Source: Elioraea sp. (GTDB taxonomy: Bacteria; Pseudomonadota; Alphaproteobacteria; Acetobacterales; Acetobacteraceae). From it: a DNA stretch of 64,000 bases. The stretch is taken from assembly GCF_022842375.1 (NCBI RefSeq), contig NZ_JALHPR010000002.1, positions 186,001-250,000 of the forward strand, in the 5' to 3' direction. This document shows, piece by piece, positions 34,905 to 43,077 of the stretch. Position numbers and translations under genes: made by a program. Every line of letters starts with the position of its first letter. Position 1 is the stretch's first letter. The notes under the pieces were generated by a model, which worked only from the letters and a program-made list of their open reading frames with translations, made no database searches and had not been told where the DNA came from.

Positions 34905-35720
34905 ATGGACCAGGGAGAGATTAGCGCCGGTGCAGCGGCGATGTGGGCCGCGCTCTGCGCGCGGCGTGGCGGCGTCGGCACGCCCCTGCCTCACGCCGAT
35001 GGCGCGCAGGCGGCGATGCTCGCCGCCCTGCTTGGGCCACTGACGGTTCCCCCAATGGCGCCTGACGGCGTGTGGGTGACGGCGCATCTCGCGCAGAGCC
35101 TCGACGGCCGCATCGCGACCATGGGCGGTGTGTCGCAATGGATCAGCGATCGCGCCGACATCATCCATACGCACAGGCTGCGCGCACTGCACCACGCCAT
35201 CATCGTCGGCGCCGGCACGGTCGCTGCCGATGATCCGCAGCTGACGACGCGGGAGGTGCATGGTGAAAGCCCCGTGCGCGTCGTGCTCGACACAGAGCGT
35301 CGACTACCGCCTGGCCGTCGCGTGTTCGAAGGCGGCGTGCCGACCCTGCTCGTTGTCGCCGCCGATGTACCGGGCGATGAGCGCCACGGTGCGGCGGAGG
35401 TGGTTGCCCTGCCACGCAACGCCCAAGGCGGGCTTGATCTCGCGCAACTGCTGCAACGGCTTCGCATGCGGGGACTGACCCATGTGTTCGTCGAGGGCGG
35501 TGGCGTCACGGTCGGCCGCTTCCTCGCCGCCGGGCTGCTCGATCGGCTGCACATCGTCGTTGCCCCACTGCTGCTCGGCTCCGGGCTTCCCTCCCTTGTT
35601 CTACCCGAAGCGATGAAGCCAGAGGATGGCGTGCGCGCCCCTGTGCGGACCTTCGGGCTCGGTGCCGATACGCTGTTCGATCTTGCCCTCGCCCGCGCAC
35701 GGCCGGCGTGTGCGGCATGA
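34905..35720 (+). CDS. RibD C-terminal-domain reductase
   Basis: This 271-aa protein has the dihydrofolate-reductase-like fold of riboflavin reductase: TAHLAQSLDGRIATMGGVSQ, then HTHRLRALHHAIIVGAGTVA, VFVEGGGVTVGRFLAAGLLD and the late PLLLGSG. The deaminase domain of RibD is absent. Such reductases act on aminouracil, deazaflavin or pterin-like compounds. It leads a tightly coupled set with a dehydrogenase, a PTPS-like protein, a glycosyltransferase and a methyltransferase. Confidence 0.82.
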   Translation: MDQGEISAGAAAMWAALCARRGGVGTPLPHADGAQAAMLAALLGPLTVPPMAPDGVWVTAHLAQSLDGRIATMGGVSQWISDRADIIHTHRLRALHHAIIVGAGTVAADDPQLTTREVHGESPVRVVLDTERRLPPGRRVFEGGVPTLLVVAADVPGDERHGAAEVVALPRNAQGGLDLAQLLQRLRMRGLTHVFVEGGGVTVGRFLAAGLLDRLHIVVAPLLLGSGLPSLVLPEAMKPEDGVRAPVRTFGLGADTLFDLALARARPACAA

Positions 35721-36694
35721 GCGACGCCCGCGCCTTCTGGATCGTAGCACCTGGCCGCGGCGAGATCCGCGACGAGGCGCTGCGCCCGCCCGGCGAGGGC
35801 GAGGCCGCGGTCGAGACGCTGGCGAGCGGCATCTCGCGCGGTACCGAGAGCCTCGTGTTCACCGGCCGCGTGCCGCCGAGCCAGCATGACGCGATGCGCT
35901 GCCCGATGCAGGAGGGGGGCTTCGACTTCCCAGTGAAGTACGGCTACAGCGCCGTCGGCCGCGTCACCGCCGGGCCGGAGGCGCTGACGGGCAAGCGCGT
36001 GTTCTGCCTCGCACCGCACCAGACGCGCCTGGTCGTTCCGCTCGGCCTGCTCAGCGTCGTGCCCGATGCCGTGCCTGCTCCACGCGCCGTGCTTGCCGCG
36101 AACATGGAGACGGCGGTCAACATTGCGTGGGATGCGGCTGCGTTGCCGGGTGAGCGGGTGCTCGTGGTGGGCGCAGGCGTCGTCGGCCTGCTTGCTGCAT
36201 TCCTCATTGCCCGCATTCCAGGCGTCAGCCTCGCGGTGATCGACCCTGACGCGGGCAAGGCACGGGTCGCTGCCGCACTCGGCCTTACCCTTCTCGCGCC
36301 GGAGGAGGCGATGGGTGACGCCGACCTCATCGTGCACGCATCGGGCGCGCCGGAAGGGCTTCGCTTCGCGCTCGCCCATGCCGCCTTCGAGGCGCGGATC
36401 GTCGAGGCCTCGTGGTTCGGCGACAAGCCCGTGCCGCTGCCGCTGGGCGAGGCGTTTCATAGCCGCCGCCTCCGCCTCATCTCGTCGCAGGTCGGGCATA
36501 TCGGCGGGGCGATGCGCGGCCGGCGCAGCTACGCGGAACGAATGGCGCTCGCCCTCTCGCTCCTCGACGACGCGCGGCTCGATGCGCTGCTGGACGGGCC
36601 GTCCGCGTTCGATGATCTTCCCGCGACGATGGCGCGGCTTGCCGCCGCCCCGGGTGTTCTCTGCCATGTCGTGCGTCACAGACACGAAGCGTAA
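35717..36694 (+). CDS. MDR-family dehydrogenase (zinc-type alcohol dehydrogenase-like)
   Basis: This 325-aa protein has the MDR-type N-terminus SGISRGTESLVFTGRVP, the core FDFPVKYGYSAVGRV and the nucleotide-binding motif VLVVGAGVVGLLAAFLIA. The classic catalytic zinc ligands are not evident. The ATG overlaps the RibD-C stop. It probably carries out a redox step on the pathway intermediate of this cluster. Confidence 0.82.
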   Translation: MSDARAFWIVAPGRGEIRDEALRPPGEGEAAVETLASGISRGTESLVFTGRVPPSQHDAMRCPMQEGGFDFPVKYGYSAVGRVTAGPEALTGKRVFCLAPHQTRLVVPLGLLSVVPDAVPAPRAVLAANMETAVNIAWDAAALPGERVLVVGAGVVGLLAAFLIARIPGVSLAVIDPDAGKARVAAALGLTLLAPEEAMGDADLIVHASGAPEGLRFALAHAAFEARIVEASWFGDKPVPLPLGEAFHSRRLRLISSQVGHIGGAMRGRRSYAERMALALSLLDDARLDALLDGPSAFDDLPATMARLAAAPGVLCHVVRHRHEA

Positions 36695-36708
36695 AGGAGC
36701 AAGCCGCC

Positions 36709-37110
36709 GTGTTCAGCCTTACCGTCTGCGACCATGTGATGATCGCCCACTCCTTCCGGGGCGAGGTGTTCGGCCCGGCGCAGAAGCTGCACGGCGCCAC
36801 CTACGCCATCGAGGCGGAGTTCCGCGTGCCGACGCTCGATGGTGATGGCCTCGTCGTCGATATCGGGCTCGCGCGCACCGAGCTTCGCCGCGCGCTCGAC
36901 AGCTTCGACTACGACAATCTCGACGTGCTGCCGCAGTTCACCGCGACGAACACGACGACGGAGTTCATGGCCTCGCACGTCCACGGCCTGCTGGTCGCGG
37001 CGCTGAAGGCAGGCAAGCTCGGCGAGGGCGGCAGGCGCGTCACCTCGCTCAAGGTGCTGCTGCGCGAAAGCCCCGTTGCGTGGGCTGCGTTTGAAGGACC
37101 GGTGGGATGA
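36709..37110 (+). CDS. 6-pyruvoyl-tetrahydropterin synthase / QueD-like protein, divergent
   Basis: This 133-aa protein has the family start MIAHSFRGEVFGPAQKLHG and the later NTTTEFMASHVHGLLVAAL. The usual zinc triad is incomplete: His14 and His28 are present, but the second His of the HGH motif is Ala30. The catalytic cysteine normally just before LHGH is also absent. It may use dihydroneopterin triphosphate or a derivative in a changed reaction. The GTG start follows an aaaggagc ribosome-binding site, and the stop overlaps the glycosyltransferase start. Confidence 0.82.
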   Translation: MFSLTVCDHVMIAHSFRGEVFGPAQKLHGATYAIEAEFRVPTLDGDGLVVDIGLARTELRRALDSFDYDNLDVLPQFTATNTTTEFMASHVHGLLVAALKAGKLGEGGRRVTSLKVLLRESPVAWAAFEGPVG

Positions 37111-38150
37111 CGCTGGCGCTGGTCGTTCCCGCGCCGTTCACGGCGGTGAGCGGCGGCTATGCCTATGACAGGCGCATGGTCGATGGCCTGCGCGCGCGCG
37201 GGTACGGCGTGCGCGTGATCGAGCTTCCGGGACGGCACCCGCTGCCAGATGCCGCGGCCGAGGCTGCCGCGTGGCAGACGCTCGCCGATCGCGAGCCCGG
37301 CGAGACGATGATCATCGACGGCCTGGCACTTCCCGCCTTCGCCGGCTGCGCGGAGGCGCTCGACGGTGCTGGTGCGATCGGGTTGATCCATCACCCGACA
37401 CCGCTCGAGAAGGGGCTCTCCGACGCGGAGGCGGCACTGCTCCGCGAAAAGGAGGCGACGCTGCTGCCGCGCCTCTCCCACATCATCGCGACGAGCGGGA
37501 TGACGGCGCGACAGCTCGCCGCGATGGGGATCGCGACTGATCGCATCACCGTGATCGAGCCGGGCACCGAGGATGCGCCGCGAGCGGAAGGCAGCCGTGC
37601 CGCGGGATGTTCCATCCTCGCCGTCGGCGCCCTCGTGCCGCGCAAGGGCCATGACCTGCTGCTGCGCGCGCTGGGGCGGCTGACCGACCTGCAATGGCGG
37701 CTGACCATCGTCGGCGCACCCGACCGTGACGCCGTGCATGCCGCGGGGCTTGCCGCACTCGCCGAGGAACTGGGCATTGCCTCACGCGTCACCTTCGCCG
37801 GCGAGGTGGATGATCACGCACTCGCGGCACTCTGGCACGAGACCGACGTGTTCGCCCTCGCCACCTGGCACGAGGGCTACGGCATGGCCGTGGCGGAGGC
37901 GCTGAAGCGCGGCGTTCCCATCGCCGTCACGGCCGGCGGGGCGGTGGCCGATCTCGCGCCGCTCGAGGCCTCGATCGTCGCACCACCCGGTGAGTGGATG
38001 ACGCTGTCGCGCGCGATGCGGCGGATCATCTTCGACGGCGAGCTCCGCCGCCGCATGGCAGACCACGCCTTCGCCGCCGGCCAGGCGCTTCCGGGCTGGG
38101 AGGCGCAGGCCGATGCCTTCGTCGCCGTTGTCGCAGGAGCGCGCCGGTGA
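37107..38150 (+). CDS. Glycosyltransferase family 4 protein
   Basis: This 347-aa GT-B glycosyltransferase has an N-terminal SGGYAYDRRMVDGLRARGYG acceptor-domain start. The C-terminal donor domain has ILAVGALVPRKGHDLLLRAL and the EX7E region WHEGYGMAVAEALKRGVPIA. It likely transfers a sugar from a nucleotide donor. In this gene set the acceptor may be a pterin or related heterocycle. It overlaps both neighbours by 4 bases. Confidence 0.87.
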   Translation: MTLALVVPAPFTAVSGGYAYDRRMVDGLRARGYGVRVIELPGRHPLPDAAAEAAAWQTLADREPGETMIIDGLALPAFAGCAEALDGAGAIGLIHHPTPLEKGLSDAEAALLREKEATLLPRLSHIIATSGMTARQLAAMGIATDRITVIEPGTEDAPRAEGSRAAGCSILAVGALVPRKGHDLLLRALGRLTDLQWRLTIVGAPDRDAVHAAGLAALAEELGIASRVTFAGEVDDHALAALWHETDVFALATWHEGYGMAVAEALKRGVPIAVTAGGAVADLAPLEASIVAPPGEWMTLSRAMRRIIFDGELRRRMADHAFAAGQALPGWEAQADAFVAVVAGARR

Positions 38151-39007
38151 GCGAGGGTTTCAGCGCAGACTGGCTCTCGCGCCGCGAACCATTCGATGCG
38201 CGCGCACGCTCCCCCGCCCTCGCCGCGCGGCTGGCGGAGGTGCTGCCCGCGCGGCCACGCATCCTCGAGCTTGGTGCCGGCGCCGGGTCGCTGTTTCGCT
38301 GGCTCGCTCCCCGCATTGGCCGCGCACAGGTGTGGACGATGCTGGATGCCGACGGCGACCTCCTCGCCGATGGGTTCGACCGTACCGCTGCGTGGGCCGC
38401 GCGGCGCGGGTGGAACGTCACCGCGCCCTCGGGCGCGCTGATCGTGCATGCGCCGGGCGGTGCCTGGCGCATCGAGGCGCGCGTGGCGGATTTCGGCGCG
38501 AGCTCCGCCGCCCTGCCACTCGCGGGCCACGATGCGGTCGTGTGTTCCGCGCTGTTCGATCTGATCTCGGCGGCGTGGGTTCGCGCGTTCGCCGCGCGCC
38601 TCGCCGTTCCCTTTCTCGCCTGCCTCACCGTCGACGGCCGCGATCGGTTCATTCCCCCAGTCCCGGGTGATGCACGCGTGCGGACAGGCTTCGCGCGGCA
38701 CATGCGTAGCGACAAGGGCTTCGGCCGCGCCATGGGACAGGACGCGCCGGCGATGCTCGCACGCATCCTGCGCGAGGCGGGTTTCGACGTCGCCTCCGCG
38801 CCGAGTGACTGGCTGATCCCTCGGATGGCGACGACGTTTCTCGCCGACATGGTGGAGGGGCACGCAGGTGCTGCGGCTGACGCGCTGCCGGCGCAGGCCG
38901 CGCCGATCCACGCCTGGTCCGACGCGCGGAGGAGGGCGATCGCGGCTGGACGCCTCTCGCTGGTCATCGGCCATCGCGACATCCTCGCACTTCCGAAGAA
39001 GGACTGA
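38147..39007 (+). CDS. SAM-dependent methyltransferase
   Basis: This 286-aa protein has the class I methyltransferase motif I ILELGAGAGSLFRWL, an acidic motif II region (TMLDADGDLLADG) and a mid-protein DAVVCSALFDLIS. The GTG start overlaps the glycosyltransferase stop. It is the last gene of the RibD-C set. It may methylate the sugar or ring of the same product. Confidence 0.82.
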   Translation: MSEGFSADWLSRREPFDARARSPALAARLAEVLPARPRILELGAGAGSLFRWLAPRIGRAQVWTMLDADGDLLADGFDRTAAWAARRGWNVTAPSGALIVHAPGGAWRIEARVADFGASSAALPLAGHDAVVCSALFDLISAAWVRAFAARLAVPFLACLTVDGRDRFIPPVPGDARVRTGFARHMRSDKGFGRAMGQDAPAMLARILREAGFDVASAPSDWLIPRMATTFLADMVEGHAGAAADALPAQAAPIHAWSDARRRAIAAGRLSLVIGHRDILALPKKD

Positions 39008-39011
39008 CTCC

Positions 39012-40292
39012 ATGGGGCTCCTGCTCGGCGCGATCGCCGACGATTTCACCGGCGCGACCGACCTTGCCAACACGCTCGTCAAGGGCGGGATGCGCACGGT
39101 GCAGATCATCGGCGTACCCGAGGCGGGCTCGGCCATGCCGGATGCGGACGCGATCGTGGTTGCGCTCAAGTCACGCACGGCACCGGTGGCCGATGCGGTG
39201 GCGGAAAGCCTTGCCGCGCTCGCCTGGCTGCAGAAGGCCGGCGTGCGGCAGGTCATCTTCAAGGTGTGCTCGACCTTCGACAGCACCGATGCCGGCAATA
39301 TCGGGCCGGTGGCCGATGCGCTGCTCTCTGCCCTCGGCGCTCCCTTCGCGCCTGTGTGCCCCGCCTTCCCGACGAACGGCCGCACCGTCTACCAGGGCCA
39401 TCTCTTCGTCGGCGCCGCGCTGCTGAACGAGAGCGGGATGGAGAACCACCCGCTGACGCCGATGAAGGATGCGAACCTCGTCCGCGTCATGGGGCGGCAG
39501 AGCGGCGGCACGGTCGGCCTCGTGCCGTTCGTGACGGTCGAGGCCGGCGCCGATGCGACGCGGCGTGCCTTCATGGGGCTGCGCGAGCGTGGCACGCGCT
39601 ACGGCATCGTCGATGCGGTGTCGGACCAGCATCTCATGGCGCTGGGCGAGGCGGCGGCGAACCTGCCGCTGCTGGTCGGCGGATCAGGCATCGCGATGGG
39701 CCTGCCCGCGAATTTCCGGCGTGACGGCAGCCTCGCCCACGGCGCTGGGGCGGACGACCTGCCGCTGCCCGCAGGGCATGCGGCGGTCGTCGCCGGCTCC
39801 TGCTCGCGCGCCACGCTTGCGCAGATCGGGCTCGCGCGCGATGCCGTGCCGACGCTCGAGCTCGACCCGCTGGCTGAACCCGATGCAGCCGCACTCGCAG
39901 CCCGCGCGCTGGCCTGGGCGGAGAGCAGGCTCGGCGCAGCGCCGATCGTGATCGCAGCCTCCGCGATGCCGGAGAAGGTCGCGGCATTGCAGGGCAAGCT
40001 CGGGCGGGACGCTGCCGGCATGCTTGTCGAACATGCGCTCGCCAACATCGCCGAGGGGCTCGTCGCGCGCGGCGTGCGGCGGCTCGTCATCGCCGGCGGC
40101 GAGACCTCGGGTGCCGTCGTGCAGCGGCTTGGCGTCACGCGGCTTCGCATCGGCGCCGAGATCGACCCCGGCGTGCCTTGGACATTGGCAGAGGGCCAGG
40201 GAACGCCGCTGCTGCTCGCGCTCAAGAGCGGCAATTTCGGCGGGCGTGACTTCTTCCTGAAGGCATTCGCGATGCTGGAGCCCGCGTCGTGA
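39012..40292 (+). CDS. otnK: Four-carbon acid sugar kinase (OtnK, DUF1537 family)
   Basis: This 426-aa kinase starts LLGAIADDFTGATDLANTLV, the hallmark of the family, and has VAGSCSRATLAQIGLAR and the nucleotide-binding end LVIAGGETSGAVVQRLG. OtnK phosphorylates 3-oxo-tetronate at the 4 position. The OtnC aldolase encoded next then decarboxylates the product to dihydroxyacetone phosphate. It begins four bases after the methyltransferase stop and overlaps the OtnC start. The matching dehydrogenase is not in this window. Confidence 0.88.
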   Translation: MGLLLGAIADDFTGATDLANTLVKGGMRTVQIIGVPEAGSAMPDADAIVVALKSRTAPVADAVAESLAALAWLQKAGVRQVIFKVCSTFDSTDAGNIGPVADALLSALGAPFAPVCPAFPTNGRTVYQGHLFVGAALLNESGMENHPLTPMKDANLVRVMGRQSGGTVGLVPFVTVEAGADATRRAFMGLRERGTRYGIVDAVSDQHLMALGEAAANLPLLVGGSGIAMGLPANFRRDGSLAHGAGADDLPLPAGHAAVVAGSCSRATLAQIGLARDAVPTLELDPLAEPDAAALAARALAWAESRLGAAPIVIAASAMPEKVAALQGKLGRDAAGMLVEHALANIAEGLVARGVRRLVIAGGETSGAVVQRLGVTRLRIGAEIDPGVPWTLAEGQGTPLLLALKSGNFGGRDFFLKAFAMLEPAS

Positions 40293-40927
40293 CCGATGAC
40301 GAACGGCGCGGTCGGGAGGAGATGGGGGCCCTTGCCGCGAGCCTGTTCGCGCGCGGCTTCTCTGTGGGCAGTGCCGGCAACATCTCGATGCGGCTGGCTG
40401 ACGGTTTCCTGATCACGCCGACCAATTCCTGCCTTGGCCGGCTCGACCCTGCGCGCATCGCGAAGCTCGACGCAGGGTTCGCGCATGTGGGCGGGGACAA
40501 GCCCTCGAAAGAGGTGTTCATGCACCGCGCCTTCTACACCTCGCGCGACGATGCCGGTGCTGTCGTGCACCTCCACAGCACCTGGGCGACGGCGGTGTCC
40601 TGCCTCGCGAATGTCGACCAGGCGAACCCCATCCCGCCGCTGACGCCCTATTTCGTGATGCGCATCGGGCGGGCGATGCCAATCGTCCGCTACTACCGAC
40701 CTGGTGACGCCGCGATGGAGCCCGCGATCACCGAGGCCGCGCGCGGTGCGCGTGCGGTGCTGCTCGCCAATCACGGGCCGGTGGTGTCTGGCCGCACGCT
40801 GACCGATGCCGTCCATGCGGCGGAGGAGCTCGAGGAGGCAGCGAAGCTCTTCATGCTGCTGCGGCAGGAGCGCACGCGGCTGCTGACGCCGGCTGAGGTC
40901 GAGGACCTGCTGTCGACGTTCGGCTGA
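40289..40927 (+). CDS. otnC: Class II aldolase, 3-oxo-tetronate 4-phosphate decarboxylase type (OtnC)
   Basis: This 212-aa class II aldolase has the family pattern GFSVGSAGNISMRLADGFLI, the acid residue in PSKEVFMHRAFYTSRDD, the zinc HxH in VVHLHSTWATAVS and a third His in LANHGPVVSG. It is coupled to OtnK, and the pair is diagnostic for four-carbon sugar-acid use. It ends before a strong hairpin at 40956. Confidence 0.87.
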   Translation: MTDDERRGREEMGALAASLFARGFSVGSAGNISMRLADGFLITPTNSCLGRLDPARIAKLDAGFAHVGGDKPSKEVFMHRAFYTSRDDAGAVVHLHSTWATAVSCLANVDQANPIPPLTPYFVMRIGRAMPIVRYYRPGDAAMEPAITEAARGARAVLLANHGPVVSGRTLTDAVHAAEELEEAAKLFMLLRQERTRLLTPAEVEDLLSTFG

Positions 40928-40955
40928 CGGCATTCAGGCAGGCAGACAAACGAAA

Positions 40956-40983
40956 CACGCCGGCGGGGCTGCCCGCCGGCGTG
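40956..40983. terminator. Bidirectional hairpin terminator between otnC and histone-like gene
   Basis: A perfect 12-bp stem (40956-40967 with 40972-40983) encloses a 4-nt loop. It sits between two convergent genes, 29 bases after the otnC stop and 48 bases before the histone-like stop. It has no T-run, but its strength and position fit a terminator for both. Confidence 0.65.
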
Positions 40984-41030
40984 CTCGCATTCACATGGAC
41001 GGCCCGACGCGCGGGCCGGCGATGCCGGGA

Positions 41031-41537
41031 TCAGGTGCCCGGAGTGTCTGCCGCCGGGGTGGCAGACGCTGCCGCCTTGCGGGGGCGGCGCACGGCGGGC
41101 TTCTTCGCCGCGGGTTTCGCGGCGGCCTTCTTCGCGGCGGGCTTCTTCGCCGCGGGCTTGGCAGCCGCCTTCTTCGCCGCGGGCTTCTTCGCCGCCGCAG
41201 CCTTCTTCACCGCCGGCTTCTTGGCGGCAACGCGCTTGGCCGGGGCCTTGGCCGCCGCTGCGCGCTTCGGAGCGGCCTTCTTCGCCGCCGTCGCCCGCTT
41301 CGGTGCGGCCTTCTTCGCCGCCGGCTTCTTCGCCGCGGCTGCCCGCTTCGGCGCTGCCTTCTTGGCGGCGGGCTTCGCTGCCGTCTTCTTCACGGCTGCC
41401 CGCATCGCCATCGGCTGAGCGCGGCCTTCGCCGGCAACCGACTCTACTGCCGCACGGATGGCTTCGACCGCCGCCGGCACGACCTTCGTGATGGTCACGT
41501 GCACAAACTCCTTCTCGATGAGGTCATGGACAGGCAT
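41031..41537 (-). CDS. Histone H1-like nucleoid protein (Lys/Ala-rich repeats)
   Basis: This 168-aa protein has a short globular N-terminus (MPVHDLIEKEFVHVTITKV). About 100 residues of AAKKPAAKKA-type repeats follow, similar to the C-terminal tails of histone H1, AlgP and bacterial Hc1-like proteins. The low-complexity tail should bind DNA electrostatically and compact or regulate the nucleoid. The repetitive sequence makes its exact length prone to slippage. The next gene upstream (IlvE) is over 470 bases away. Confidence 0.8.
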   Translation of the reverse strand: MPVHDLIEKEFVHVTITKVVPAAVEAIRAAVESVAGEGRAQPMAMRAAVKKTAAKPAAKKAAPKRAAAAKKPAAKKAAPKRATAAKKAAPKRAAAAKAPAKRVAAKKPAVKKAAAAKKPAAKKAAAKPAAKKPAAKKAAAKPAAKKPAVRRPRKAAASATPAADTPGT

Positions 41538-42011
41538 GCCCTTCCCCGCTGCACGGGTTCGCCGCGGCGGCGCCAGCGGGCCGCCTGGGCAACGGGAAAC
41601 CGAAGACGCGTGACCATCGCCGCGGGATGCTGCTGCGATGGCTGAGTGCGCGCGATGCCGAAGTCGATGCCAGGCATCTCATCGATGCAAAGCATCTCGG
41701 CCGGGGAACGATCGCCCGCGCTGTGCGCCTCCGGGGATGTCGTCACCGCGGGTGCGGCTTCGACGAACATGCGGTCCATGGACCGTCCTTCCCTGCGCGG
41801 AGCGTTTCGATGCAGCGATCGCGAATTGCGAATCGGAATGCATCTGCTTCCGCAACATCACGCTATGCGTGTGGTGAAGATGCGTGTCAACAAAAACGAC
41901 ATCGCGCACACGCATTTCGTGCATGAAATCGTACAGCGCATGCGCGTCGCGCGCCGATGATGTTTACGCAGTGGCAAGAATGCGGCGCGCGACGCACATG
42001 CGCAACGCCGA
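41538..42011. other. Gene-free stretch upstream of the histone-like gene
   Basis: This gap of 474 bases lies between the histone-like gene and ilvE. Its right half (about 41810-41970) is clearly less GC-rich than the surroundings and contains a near-palindrome ttcgtgcatgaa around 41917-41930. Small open frames exist on both strands but look unlike known proteins. The stretch may hold a long leader, a small RNA or promoter sites for the histone-like gene. Confidence 0.35.
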
Positions 42012-42962
42012 TCACTGCGTCGCGCGCATGTCGGGCGATGCACCGTAGACAGGCGTGCGCCACGCCGCACGTGCGGCGATGCTGCCATCGGCGATGCCGA
42101 AGTAGCGCGCCTGCACGCGGCTGGTCAGCGCACCGACGCGGCCATCACCAACGGCGAGGCGGTCGACGGAGGTGATCGGCGTCACCTCCCACGCCGTGCC
42201 GCAGAAGAATGCCTCGTCGGCGGCGTAGAGCTCGGTGCGATCGACGTCGCGTTCCTCCACCGTCACGCCGAGATCCTCGCGCAGCAGCCTGATCACCGCA
42301 TCGCGCGTGATGCTCTCGAGGATGTCGTTGGTGATCGAGGGTGTGATGACGACGCCGTCACGCACCATGAAGAGGCACATGCCAGGCCCTTCCGCGACCT
42401 TGCCGCGGCTGTTCAGCAGGATCGCCGCGCCATAGCCGTTCGTGCGCGCCTCCTGCACCGCGAAGCGGCCGTTCTGGTAGTTGGCGTTCGCCTTCACGCG
42501 CATCGGCTGGGAACTGTCCTCCGGCCGCCGCCAGGAGACGACGCCAGCAGCAAGCCCTTCCGCGATCGCCTTCGTCGGCGGGCGATGAATGGCGGTGCAC
42601 GCCATGCCGACAGGGCCGGTCGCGCTCATCTCGCCATCGCCTTCGAGGAACACCGAGAGGCGTATATGTGCTGGCCCGCGGAAGCGGTTGGCGCGCAGCA
42701 CCTCGAGCACCGCGCGCTCCATCTCCGCGCGATCGGGCCCTGGGTCGAAGCGCATCACCTTCAGCCCGAAGGCGAGGCGGTCGAGATGCTCGGCGAGGCG
42801 GAAGACGTAGAGCTCCCCCTCCGCCGCATTCCAGTAGCCGCGCAGCCCCTCGAAAATCCCGGTGCCGTATTTCACGACGGGGGAGAACACATGAACGCGC
42901 GCTTCGTTCCACGGCACGATGCCGCCGTTGAACCAGGCGAACTCAGGCTGCGTGCTTGGCAT
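42012..42962 (-). CDS. ilvE: Branched-chain-amino-acid aminotransferase
   Basis: This 316-aa class IV PLP enzyme has VKYGTGIFEGLRGYWNAAEG near the N-terminus, the PLP lysine in MRVKANANYQNGRF and the FFCGTAWEVTPITSVDR segment typical of IlvE. It performs the last step of leucine, isoleucine and valine synthesis and the first of their breakdown. It stands alone, with no ilv genes nearby. Confidence 0.9.
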   Translation of the reverse strand: MPSTQPEFAWFNGGIVPWNEARVHVFSPVVKYGTGIFEGLRGYWNAAEGELYVFRLAEHLDRLAFGLKVMRFDPGPDRAEMERAVLEVLRANRFRGPAHIRLSVFLEGDGEMSATGPVGMACTAIHRPPTKAIAEGLAAGVVSWRRPEDSSQPMRVKANANYQNGRFAVQEARTNGYGAAILLNSRGKVAEGPGMCLFMVRDGVVITPSITNDILESITRDAVIRLLREDLGVTVEERDVDRTELYAADEAFFCGTAWEVTPITSVDRLAVGDGRVGALTSRVQARYFGIADGSIAARAAWRTPVYGASPDMRATQ

Positions 42963-43027
42963 CGTTGTGTCCTCCGTCAGGAATGCTGACCGAGGCTAGG
43001 CCGCCGGAAGGTGCCGCAGAAAGAGAA

Positions 43028-43054
43028 AGGGCGCGGGGGGGTGCCCCGCGCCCT
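43028..43054 (-). terminator. Intrinsic terminator of citrate/methylcitrate synthase gene
   Basis: On the minus strand an 11-bp stem AGGGCGCGGGG/CCCCGCGCCCT with a 5-nt loop is followed by TTCTCTTTCT. It lies 24 bases after the stop of the synthase gene. The T-rich tail makes it the best intrinsic terminator in the window. Confidence 0.8.
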
Positions 43055-43077
43055 CTGCAATGCGCCGAGGCCTGATG

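Noticed and set aside
41100-41410. Regular repeats in the histone-like gene as a CRISPR or tandem-repeat array
   Set aside because: The periodic ttcttcgccgc pattern encodes Lys/Ala repeats in a continuous reading frame; it has no spacers.
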